From NCBI RefSeq assembly GCF_013131805.1, contig NZ_JABJRC010000001.1:62001-126000 (forward strand): a stretch of 64,000 nt of DNA, given 5' to 3'. The stretch comes from Kribbella sandramycini (GTDB taxonomy: Bacteria; Actinomycetota; Actinomycetes; Propionibacteriales; Kribbellaceae). This document shows, in pieces, positions 37,288 to 44,507 of this stretch. How positions within the stretch are numbered: position 1 is the first letter of the stretch; every line of letters starts with the position of its first letter. A program made the translations under genes and the position numbers. The notes under the pieces were generated by a model. It saw only the letters and a list, made by a program, of their open reading frames with translations, had not been told where the DNA came from and ran no database searches.

Positions 37288-37662
37288 TTACGGCGAGGTC
37301 TCGCGCGCGGCTTTCAGCGCCCATTTGATCAGCGGCAGCTGGAACGGCAACCGCGCCCAGGCGATCGCCTTCGCCCGCGGCGATCCCTTGCGCTGCAGGT
37401 CCGCCGCCATCTGCACGTTCGCCGGGAACACCGCCACCAGCAGCCCCGCGCTCGCCAGCCCGGCCACCCGCCGCGTCCGCGGATGCAGCAACCCGGCCGC
37501 GCAGGCCAGCTCCGCGACCCCGGACGCGTAAACCAGCTCTTTCTTCCGCGGCAGCACCTTCGGCACGATCTTCTCGAACGGCTCCGGTTTCACGAAATGC
37601 AGAACGCCGAGGACGCCGAACAGCACCGAAAGCCCGGTCGTGGTCTTGCTGCGGGTCGCCAT
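37288..37662 (-). CDS. DoxX family membrane protein
   Basis: A 124-residue membrane protein with four hydrophobic segments and the DoxX-like pattern VLGVLHFVKPEPFEKIVP, GVAELACAAGLL, FPANVQMAADL. The family includes quinone-linked and redox-associated small membrane proteins, but most members lack an assigned role. An ATG at 37662 is reported; a GTG nine bases upstream is equally possible. It sits between proS and a GNAT gene on the same strand with short gaps. Confidence 0.87.
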   Translation of the reverse strand: MATRSKTTTGLSVLFGVLGVLHFVKPEPFEKIVPKVLPRKKELVYASGVAELACAAGLLHPRTRRVAGLASAGLLVAVFPANVQMAADLQRKGSPRAKAIAWARLPFQLPLIKWALKAARETSP

Positions 37663-37701
37663 GGGCGCCACCTTACTCCGAAGTAACTCTCCGGACAGGC
37701 C

Positions 37702-38526
37702 TCAGAAAAGGATGGTGGCGAAAGTCTCGACGGTCCGGAAACCGACCCGCTCGTACGCGCGCCGCGCGGGGGTGTTGAACGCGTTGACGTACAGCGTCAC
37801 CACCGGCGCGATCTGCCGCGCCAGCTCGACCACGGCCGCCATCCCCGGCGCCGCGACACCCCGCCCGCGGTACTCCGGATCCACCCACACACCCTGGATC
37901 TGGCAGACCCCGCTGCCCACCGAGCCGACCTCGGCCTTGAACACGACCCGGCCGTCCTCGATCCGCGCGAACGCCCGGCCGGCCCGGATCAGCTCGGCCA
38001 CCCGGGATCGGTAGAACGTCCCGTCCGGCCCGGTCTGCGGCGGGACGCCGACCTCCTCGGTGTACATCGCGACGCACGCCGGGTACAGGATCGGCAGCTC
38101 GACCGGCTCGACCGCGCGAACCAGCGGGTCGGGCTCGATCACCGGCGGACCGTCGATGACCATGAACGGCTGGTCGCCGCGCTCCTCGCGAGCCGGGCCC
38201 CAGTGCGGTTCGAGCGCAGTCCACAGCTGGTCGACCGCTCGGGCCGGCCCGAGGATCTGGAAGCAGTTGCGGCCCCGGCGCAGCGCGTACGCCGCGAACG
38301 CGCGCAGTGCGGCGTCGTCCGCGCCGACGGGGACCATGTTGCCGCCGGCGTGGCAGAGCGCCTCCAGGACGCCTTTGTCGACGTAGCCCCAGACCTCCGC
38401 GCCACGGCGCGGGTCCAGACCGGATGCCTGCACAAGACTGTCGACGAACACGTTGACGACCGGGTCCCGGGCGATCACCGCGCGCGCCGCAGCGAGGTCA
38501 CGAGGACCGAGAACCCGTACGCCCAC
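37702..38526 (-). CDS. DUF4081-type GNAT acetyltransferase of the ispG-proS region
   Basis: A 274-residue protein. The amino half (residues 1-130) has the DUF4081 pattern with DPVVNVFVDSLVQASGLDP and GRNCFQILGPARAVDQLW. The carboxy half is a GNAT fold with IQGVWVDPEYRGRGVAAPGMAAVVE and LYVNAFNTPARRAYERVGF. In actinobacteria this gene is usually found immediately after ispG and before proS; here it is next to proS but 20 kb from ispG. The acceptor is unknown. The ATG at 38526 gives the expected family start. Confidence 0.9.
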   Translation of the reverse strand: MGVRVLGPRDLAAARAVIARDPVVNVFVDSLVQASGLDPRRGAEVWGYVDKGVLEALCHAGGNMVPVGADDAALRAFAAYALRRGRNCFQILGPARAVDQLWTALEPHWGPAREERGDQPFMVIDGPPVIEPDPLVRAVEPVELPILYPACVAMYTEEVGVPPQTGPDGTFYRSRVAELIRAGRAFARIEDGRVVFKAEVGSVGSGVCQIQGVWVDPEYRGRGVAAPGMAAVVELARQIAPVVTLYVNAFNTPARRAYERVGFRTVETFATILF

Positions 38527-38569
38527 GCGCAGAACCTAGCGGATGAACCGCTTCGCAGCACGCAACGGG

Positions 38570-39817
38570 TCAGGTCGCCGCCGGGTCGGGTGTGGCGGCG
38601 ATTCGCCGTAACGGCGACGTCCAGGCCACTGCGACCCCGACAAAGCTCGCAGTCCCGACCAGAACCATCGCCGCGCGAATGCCGAGCTGATTGCCGAGCA
38701 GACCGGCGACCATTGACCCCAGCGTCCAGCCAACCGCCCACGACAGCATGCGTCCCGCGGTGTTGACTCGACCGAGCAACTGCTCCGGTGTGACCTGTTG
38801 GCGGTACGAAACGGCGTTCACGATCACCAACACGTACGCCGACCCCCAGCAAAGCAAGGCGATCGCCGCGACCACCCAGTCTGGCGACAGCGGCGCCAGT
38901 ACGCCGATCAGCGCAGACAGCGGTAGTGCGTACAGAGTGATCGCTGCAGGCGGCCACCGCTTCAACAGCCGCGGCAGCGCGAGTGCTGCGATCAGACCGC
39001 CGATCCCCCACGTCCCCCAGACCAGACCGAAGCGCAGACCCGACGTACCGACGTCGAGCACCCGGTCGCACCAGACGACCATCAACGCCATGAACCCGCC
39101 ACCAGCGAACGACTGCAAGCTGCCGACGATCGTCATCGTGCGCACCCCGGGGTGCCGAACCAGGTAGCGGATGCCCTCCGCGATGTCGGCCAGCACGACG
39201 CGCGGCCGTAGCGGCGGCTGCCCGTCACGACGCTCGGACATCGCCCGGACGATCCCCCGCACCGCCAGAGCCGACGCGACAAAGCTCAGCGCATCCAGCA
39301 CCAACAGCTCGGCCGGATTCAGAATCGCCAGCGACAGACCAGCAACCGGCGGCACGAACAGCTCGATCAGACTGGACGCCGACCACACAGCCGAGTTCGC
39401 CTGCGCAACCCGAGCCCGCCCGACCAGCACCGGCAGCGCACCGAAGTTGGCCCCGTCGAAAAACGTATAGACCGCCTGGACGACGAACGCGATCACCAGC
39501 ACCTGTACGACGCTCAGCACTCCCAGCAGGTGCGCCAACGGCACCGACCCGATCAGCACGGCGTTCACCAGATCAGCCGTCACCATCACCCGCCGCCGGT
39601 CCCACCGGTCAGCCAGCGCCCCCGCGAACAGCCCCGTCAACAAGTACGGCGCCGCCTCCAACGCAGTAACCGCCGCCGTCAACACGGTCGACCCGCTGAG
39701 CCGATACACCAGCACCGGCAACACGATCGCCGTCACCATCGACCCAGTCAGCGAAAACACCCGAGCCGCCCAGTACCGCCGAAAGTCCGGGTCATCCCGC
39801 AACCGGACGTCCGTCAT
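38570..39817 (-). CDS. MFS transporter (MFS_3-like exporter)
   Basis: A 415-residue twelve-helix transporter. It starts [39 protein letters not shown], the MFS_3/EntS-like entry, with motif A as AGALADRWDRRRVMV. It is the last gene of a small-RHH-regulator / VOC protein / exporter operon; its ATG overlaps the VOC stop codon. The combination resembles resistance modules in which a VOC-fold protein binds or modifies a compound that the exporter removes. The substrate is unknown. Confidence 0.92.
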   Translation of the reverse strand: MTDVRLRDDPDFRRYWAARVFSLTGSMVTAIVLPVLVYRLSGSTVLTAAVTALEAAPYLLTGLFAGALADRWDRRRVMVTADLVNAVLIGSVPLAHLLGVLSVVQVLVIAFVVQAVYTFFDGANFGALPVLVGRARVAQANSAVWSASSLIELFVPPVAGLSLAILNPAELLVLDALSFVASALAVRGIVRAMSERRDGQPPLRPRVVLADIAEGIRYLVRHPGVRTMTIVGSLQSFAGGGFMALMVVWCDRVLDVGTSGLRFGLVWGTWGIGGLIAALALPRLLKRWPPAAITLYALPLSALIGVLAPLSPDWVVAAIALLCWGSAYVLVIVNAVSYRQQVTPEQLLGRVNTAGRMLSWAVGWTLGSMVAGLLGNQLGIRAAMVLVGTASFVGVAVAWTSPLRRIAATPDPAAT

Positions 39818-40443
39818 CCGTGCACCACAACCAGCTGCCCGTCGGGGTCGGTGATCTCGAGCGTGTCGCCACTCAGCGCGGTCCGGTAGCCCGACAGTCG
39901 CTCGCGGACGGCGGTGAGCTCCTCGCTGGTGGTCAGCTCCAGCCGCACCCCACTGCCGAAACGAGCCAGCGCGTCCAACCCGACAACAGCCAGGAAGCCC
40001 CGCCAGGCCGCCTCTTCCCCGGCGTCCAACTGCGGCGTCACCAGCCACCGGTCGTCGGGCTCGGACTCGTTCAGCTTGTAGCCGTAGAGGTCGTCACTGC
40101 GCTCGTCGATGTAGATGTGCGCACCGCCTGGGCCGGTCACCTTGAGCACCCGCCCGTACGCCTCGTCCCAGACCGCGATGTCGACGTACCCGGCCTGCTC
40201 GAAGCGCTCCTTCAGCAGATCGATGTCGGCCGCCTCGAACGAAAGACTCGTCTGACCAGGCTGCCCACCGGTAGAGCTGTCGGCCGCGCTGTGCAGCGCG
40301 ACCATCCCGCGACCGGCCCGCATGTCCACCCAGCCGCCCCGCTCGGACTCGATCCGCGCTCGCAGCCCTAGCATCTCCAGAAATGCCCGCATGCCGGCCA
40401 CGTCGTCCGTGAACCGCAGCGGCCGAATCACCACGTCGTTCAT
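39814..40443 (-). CDS. VOC-fold (glyoxalase/bleomycin-resistance-like) protein
   Basis: A 209-residue protein with two VOC-type beta-alpha-beta units: residues about 4-115 ([57 protein letters not shown]) and a degenerate second half ending [16 protein letters not shown]. Metal-binding residues are not clearly conserved, so binding rather than catalysis is possible. It overlaps the RHH gene upstream and the exporter gene downstream by 4 bases each. A role in drug binding is inferred from the operon. Confidence 0.85.
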   Translation of the reverse strand: MNDVVIRPLRFTDDVAGMRAFLEMLGLRARIESERGGWVDMRAGRGMVALHSAADSSTGGQPGQTSLSFEAADIDLLKERFEQAGYVDIAVWDEAYGRVLKVTGPGGAHIYIDERSDDLYGYKLNESEPDDRWLVTPQLDAGEEAAWRGFLAVVGLDALARFGSGVRLELTTSEELTAVRERLSGYRTALSGDTLEITDPDGQLVVVHG

Positions 40444-40595
40444 CCTCGCGCCTCCCCGTGCTCGTCCAGGTACTCCGTCAGGGCCTGTTCGACCAGCGCC
40501 GACAGACTCGCGCCCTCGTCGATCGCCCTGTGTTTCACCCGCCGCACCAGCCCCGGCGGCAGGTACACGTTGAACTGCACCTTCTTGTCGTCCAT
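40440..40595 (-). CDS. Short CopG-like ribbon-helix-helix regulator
   Basis: A 51-residue protein, [16 protein letters not shown] then a basic helix ([12 protein letters not shown]) and [18 protein letters not shown], the strand-helix-helix layout of CopG/MetJ-type DNA-binding proteins. It starts the RHH-VOC-MFS operon. The promoter contains CTAG words at 8-bp spacing, a likely operator, so it is probably an autorepressor of a resistance operon. It could instead be an antitoxin-like protein, but no toxin gene adjoins it. Confidence 0.82.
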   Translation of the reverse strand: MDDKKVQFNVYLPPGLVRRVKHRAIDEGASLSALVEQALTEYLDEHGEARG

Positions 40596-40597
40596 GT

Positions 40598-40632
40598 CTA
40601 GGATGCTAGCAATCTAGCTAGCCCGAGATCAA
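40598..40632 (-). promoter_or_regulatory. Promoter with CTAG-repeat operator for the RHH operon
   Basis: CTAG occurs at 40598, 40606, 40614 and 40618; the first three are exactly 8 bp apart, and two GCTAGC palindromes lie at 40605-40610 and 40617-40622. On the minus strand TTGATC (40632-40627) and TAGCAT (7 bases before the ATG) form a promoter with an 18-bp spacer, suggesting a leaderless mRNA. CTAG is rare in high-GC genomes, so the cluster is unlikely by chance. Confidence 0.75.
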
Positions 40633-41684
40633 CGGGTCACGACACGGAGATGGGCGGCCGGGCGGGTCTGGAGGGTGATCGGGAGGGTGAGGTTGCGCGG
40701 AGCGGAGGCGGGGGTGGTGAGGAGCTCGACGGCCTGACGGCCCAGCTCATGGACGGGAAGGGAGGCGGCGGCGACGGTGAGCGGGAGGATGCTGGCCGGG
40801 CCGGCGTCGTCCATACCGGCCAGCTCGACGTCGCCGGGGACTTCGAAGCCGAGGTCGGCGAGCTCGCGGGCGGCCGTGGTGACGATGAAGCCGTCGGAGC
40901 AGAGGAGAACGGTCGGCGGCTCCGGGTGCGAAAGAAGAGCCGACAACCGGGCACGGCGGGCTTCAGGGGCCAGAAACTGGTGTGTGCTGAGAACTGTTAG
41001 ATCTGGGCGACTGGGCAGGCCGTGCGCCCGTAGCGCCTGCAAATGACCACTGAGACGGTCGCGGACGCTCGTACAGTCCACCTCACCCCAGAGCGTCGCC
41101 ATCCGCTCATGGCCGAGCCCGATCAGGTACGACGTCAGCTCGTACCCGACCGCGAACTGATCAGCCACCACCGAGTCCGTCGGGAAGTCGGGCTGATAGC
41201 GATCGATCAGGACGACGGGAGTCGTAAGACCGCGCAGTACCGCCGAGGCGCCCTCGACCGGATACAGCGCAATCCCTGCCACCTCGCTCGACACAGCTCG
41301 CATCAGCGCGCGCTCCTGCAGCTCCAGCGACCCCTTGCTGTCATACAGCAGCAAATCGAGCCCCAGCTCCGCGCACCGCGACTCGACGCCGGCGATCACC
41401 CCCTCCTTCACCGGCCCCTGACCGTGAATCACCAACGCCACCGCACGGCGTTCGACCGACGGCGGCGTCTGGTCGGCGACGAACGTCCCCCGCCCCTGGT
41501 GCCGCGTCAGCACTCCGTCGGCGACCAGATCGTTGAGCGCCCGGATCGCAGTCGTCGTACTGACGCCGTACCGCTCGCAGACCTCCCGTTGCGTGATGAA
41601 CGGCCGGTCTGGCGCGTGGCCGCCCCGGGCGATCAGCGCCAGCAACTCACGCTTGACCTGTTCGTACCTCGGCAGCCCAGGCAT
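40629..41684 (-). CDS. GntR-type winged helix with LacI-like sugar-sensing domain
   Basis: A 351-residue regulator. Residues 1-72 are a GntR winged helix (YEQVKRELLALIARGG, FITQREVCERYGVSTTTAIRALNDLVADGVLTRHQGRGTFVA). Residues about 80-351 are a periplasmic-binding-protein-like domain as in LacI/AraR (AVALVIHGQG, IALYPVEGASAVLRGL, VVLIDRYQ, PTVLLCSDGFIVTTAARELADLGFEVPGDVELAGMDD). It is divergent from the GH39-like glycosidase gene with a 12-bp palindrome between, so it probably represses that gene until a sugar binds. The layout resembles arabinose regulator AraR. Confidence 0.92.
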   Translation of the reverse strand: MPGLPRYEQVKRELLALIARGGHAPDRPFITQREVCERYGVSTTTAIRALNDLVADGVLTRHQGRGTFVADQTPPSVERRAVALVIHGQGPVKEGVIAGVESRCAELGLDLLLYDSKGSLELQERALMRAVSSEVAGIALYPVEGASAVLRGLTTPVVLIDRYQPDFPTDSVVADQFAVGYELTSYLIGLGHERMATLWGEVDCTSVRDRLSGHLQALRAHGLPSRPDLTVLSTHQFLAPEARRARLSALLSHPEPPTVLLCSDGFIVTTAARELADLGFEVPGDVELAGMDDAGPASILPLTVAAASLPVHELGRQAVELLTTPASAPRNLTLPITLQTRPAAHLRVVTR

Positions 41685-41711
41685 TGCACCACCCTCGAAT
41701 CGATTGCCGTA

Positions 41712-41723
41712 TTAATGCATTAA
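41712..41723. promoter_or_regulatory. Palindromic operator between the regulator and the glycosidase genes
   Basis: TTAATGCATTAA is a perfect 12-bp palindrome in the 82-bp divergent space, strikingly A/T-rich against its surroundings. It lies 44 bases before the glycosidase ATG and 28 bases before the regulator start, a suitable place to control both. Confidence 0.75.
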
Positions 41724-41766
41724 ATCCTACGGTGCTGTCGAGCCGCCCGTCCGAAGGAGTTTCGCC

Positions 41767-44328
41767 ATGATCCGCCTGCTCGCAACCGCTCTCAGCACGC
41801 TCCTCACCGCCGCCGCACTCCAGGCCCCGGCCGCGGCCGAGCCGGTCACGACCACGGCCGCGACCACCTTGACCGCCGATTTCTCGGTCGCCGACGGACC
41901 CGGGTACGCCGAAGTGTTCGGCTCCGGGATCAACGTGCCCGCGCTGACCGACACCGCCAAGATCGACACCCTGCACCAGGCCGGCACCCGCTTCATCCGC
42001 GGTGACGCCTACCTGCAGCACATCCTTCCGGACACCACGATCGCCGGCTACCTGGCCGGGATCGGCAAGGCCGGCAGCGTCGCCGACCCGACCACCTGGA
42101 ACTGGGACAACTACGCCTGGGTCGACGAGCACCACAAACGCGGCACCAAGACCGTCCTGATCATGAGCTACTCGATCGACTGGCTCGGCTACACCCCCGG
42201 CGACGGGAACGATTACAGCCCGCCGCGCGGCGCGGACGGCTTCCGCGTGTACGAGGACGTCATCGCCAAGATCTACCAGCGCTTCCGCGGCAAGGTCGAC
42301 CTGATCGAGATCTGGAACGAGCCGGACCTGCACGGGTTCCTCAACGTCACCAACTCCCCCTGGCCGCTCACCGACGCCGGCCGGCTCGAGGCGTACGCGA
42401 AGATCTACGCCCACGCCCACAAGGCGATCCGCAGCGTCGACCCGGACATCCCGATCGGCGGGCCGGTCTCGTCGGGCTCCGGGCCCGGCCTGAGCTGGGT
42501 CGACCGGCTGCTGCCGCGGCCGGAACTCCAGGGCAAGTTCGACTTCCTGAGCTACCACGAGTACGCCCTGTACCAGGAGGGCCGCACCGAGAGCGTCGAC
42601 CGCTTCCGGCAGCGCGCCGCCGCGCTCGGCTACCCGAACATGCCGGTGTACGTGACCGAGTGGAACTACTCCGCCGCCTACACCGAAGTGCCGATGAACG
42701 CGAGCGACGCCCGCAACCTCAGCTACTCGGCGCTCCGGCTGACGAACCTCTACAACCAGCACGCGAACGGCGCCAACGTTTTCGCCGACAACGACGAGTC
42801 GATCGTCCCGAGTTTCTACGGCGTGCACCGCAACGGCCTGCTCCCACCGCGAGCCCGCGCCTACCAACTGCTGTCGCGCGACCTCGGCCTGGGCGACGGC
42901 GTCAGCACCATCCGCCGGACCTCCACTCCCCCGAACCTTTTCACCGGCTTCGGCGCCGTCACCACCGCCGGCGGCGACAACGTCGCCTGGGTGGTCAACG
43001 ACGCCGCTCAGCCGCTGGAGGTCGACGTCCAACTGAAGGGCCTCGGCGGCAACACCGTCGCGAACCTCTTCGAGGCGAGCCCGAACCAGAACCCGGTGAC
43101 GCCGAAGTCGTCGCTCCCATTGCAAGTGACGAACGGCGCAGCGACCGTGCATCTCAGCGTGCCGCCGTACTCTGTCAGCGGCATCCGGCTCGGCGGCGTT
43201 GCCCTTGGCAACAACCTCGCGCCGCTCGCGACGGCATCCGGATCCTCGGTCAGCCAGGAGCACCCGATGCTCGCCGCGGCGAACGTTGCCGACGGCATCG
43301 TCGGCGTCCACGCCACCGGCGAATGGGCCTCCAATCAGGAGCTGAAACCCAGCCTCACCCTGACCTGGCCGTCCCCGCAGACCGTCGGCCGCGTCGTCCT
43401 CTTCGACCGCGCCAACCCCGTCGACCGGATCCGCTCCGGCACCCTCGTCTTCAGCGACGGCAGCCGCGTCCCCGTCCCCGAGCTGCCGAACAGCGGCCTG
43501 GCCAAGGACCTCACCTTCGCACCCCGCAGTACGACGTCCGTCCGGCTCGAGATCGCCGACGGCGCCGGCTCGAACGTCGGCCTCGCCGAGATCCAGGTGT
43601 ACGACGGCGCCGACGTCGCCCGCGCGGGCACCATCACGGCGAGCACCGGGCCGGCGTACGCCGCCATCGACAGCCGCCCCGGATCGGCCTGGACCCCGAC
43701 CGACCCCAACCCGTGGATCCGGATCGACTGGGTCAACGACCACCAGCTCGACCGCATCGCCCTGACCGGCACCGGAGCCGGCACCCTCACCTTCAGCGAC
43801 GGCACCGCCCTCGCCGTCGACGACCTCACCCCAACCCGGCAACTCACCTTCCCCCCGAAGAACGTCACCTGGGTCAAGTTCACCGCAACCGGCACCGGCG
43901 CCAGTCTCACCCAGTTCCGCACCCTCGCCACCCCGAACCTCGCCTCCACCGCAACCGTCACCGCCTCCTCCACCTACCAGAACGACCCCGTCTACGCCGC
44001 CCCGGCCGCAACCGACGGCGTCGTCAACCAATGGTTCGCCGGCGAATGGGCCTCCGACCGCGAACCGAACCCCAAGCTCACCCTCACCTGGCCCACCCCC
44101 CAACGCGTCAGCCAGGTAGTCCTCTACGACCGCAACAACCTCGAGGACCACACCCGCGGCGGCACCCTGACCTTCAGCGACGGCAGCAAGGTCACCGTCA
44201 CCGGCATGCCCAACGAAGGCACCGGCAAGCTCATCACCTTCCCACCCCGCACCACCCATTCGATCCTCTTCGAAAGCACCGGCACCGCCCTCAACGCCGG
44301 CCTGTCGGAACTCCAGGCCCGCCCCTGA
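41767..44328 (+). CDS. Secreted GH39-like glycosidase with F5/8-type carbohydrate-binding domains
   Basis: An 853-residue secreted enzyme. Residues 1-24 are a signal peptide. The TIM-barrel catalytic domain (about 35-360) carries IEIWNEPDLHGF (acid/base Glu185) and VYVTEWNYS (nucleophile Glu298), the clan A pattern of GH39-like enzymes. An immunoglobulin-like domain follows (to about 475). Two discoidin-like repeats share the pattern EWAS..LTLTWP.PQ.V..VVL.DR (about 518 and 760), and a shorter degenerate copy lies between. The polymer substrate is unknown. The divergent regulator suggests sugar induction. Confidence 0.88.
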   Translation: MIRLLATALSTLLTAAALQAPAAAEPVTTTAATTLTADFSVADGPGYAEVFGSGINVPALTDTAKIDTLHQAGTRFIRGDAYLQHILPDTTIAGYLAGIGKAGSVADPTTWNWDNYAWVDEHHKRGTKTVLIMSYSIDWLGYTPGDGNDYSPPRGADGFRVYEDVIAKIYQRFRGKVDLIEIWNEPDLHGFLNVTNSPWPLTDAGRLEAYAKIYAHAHKAIRSVDPDIPIGGPVSSGSGPGLSWVDRLLPRPELQGKFDFLSYHEYALYQEGRTESVDRFRQRAAALGYPNMPVYVTEWNYSAAYTEVPMNASDARNLSYSALRLTNLYNQHANGANVFADNDESIVPSFYGVHRNGLLPPRARAYQLLSRDLGLGDGVSTIRRTSTPPNLFTGFGAVTTAGGDNVAWVVNDAAQPLEVDVQLKGLGGNTVANLFEASPNQNPVTPKSSLPLQVTNGAATVHLSVPPYSVSGIRLGGVALGNNLAPLATASGSSVSQEHPMLAAANVADGIVGVHATGEWASNQELKPSLTLTWPSPQTVGRVVLFDRANPVDRIRSGTLVFSDGSRVPVPELPNSGLAKDLTFAPRSTTSVRLEIADGAGSNVGLAEIQVYDGADVARAGTITASTGPAYAAIDSRPGSAWTPTDPNPWIRIDWVNDHQLDRIALTGTGAGTLTFSDGTALAVDDLTPTRQLTFPPKNVTWVKFTATGTGASLTQFRTLATPNLASTATVTASSTYQNDPVYAAPAATDGVVNQWFAGEWASDREPNPKLTLTWPTPQRVSQVVLYDRNNLEDHTRGGTLTFSDGSKVTVTGMPNEGTGKLITFPPRTTHSILFESTGTALNAGLSELQARP

Positions 44329-44353
44329 ACCTCTTTGCCAAGAGCAACTAATT

Positions 44354-44370
44354 CCCTTGTCCTGACAGGG
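44354..44370 (+). terminator. Weak hairpin after the glycosidase gene
   Basis: CCCTTGTC (44354-44361) and GACAGGG (44364-44370) pair with one bulge, followed by ATTTCGGTTT. It is the best terminator candidate in this gap but short. Confidence 0.4.
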
Positions 44371-44385
44371 ATTTCGGTTTCTGGA

Positions 44386-44441
44386 TTCGAGCGTGCTCGA
44401 AAGGCGTCGCGCAGCGTGAGCCGTCTTCGAGCACGCTCGAA
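44386..44441. repeat. Twin palindromic boxes upstream of the Rhs gene
   Basis: TTCGAGCGTGCTCGAA (44386-44401) and TTCGAGCACGCTCGAA (44426-44441) are reverse complements, and each alone is a palindrome apart from its two central bases. Their centres are 40 bp apart, close to four helical turns. They could be paired operator sites for the Rhs gene that starts 67 bases downstream, or a 16-bp stem-loop. Confidence 0.75.
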
Positions 44442-44507
44442 CGGGTTGTCGGCAGCTGATGTCAATCGTTGGAATGTCCTTGTTCCCTGCCCTCCCGAGA
44501 AGAGAGC

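Noticed and set aside
44386-44441. LexA (SOS) boxes
   Set aside because: Actinobacterial LexA sites have the form CGAAC-N4-GTTCG; these have GAGC arms and a 2-base centre.
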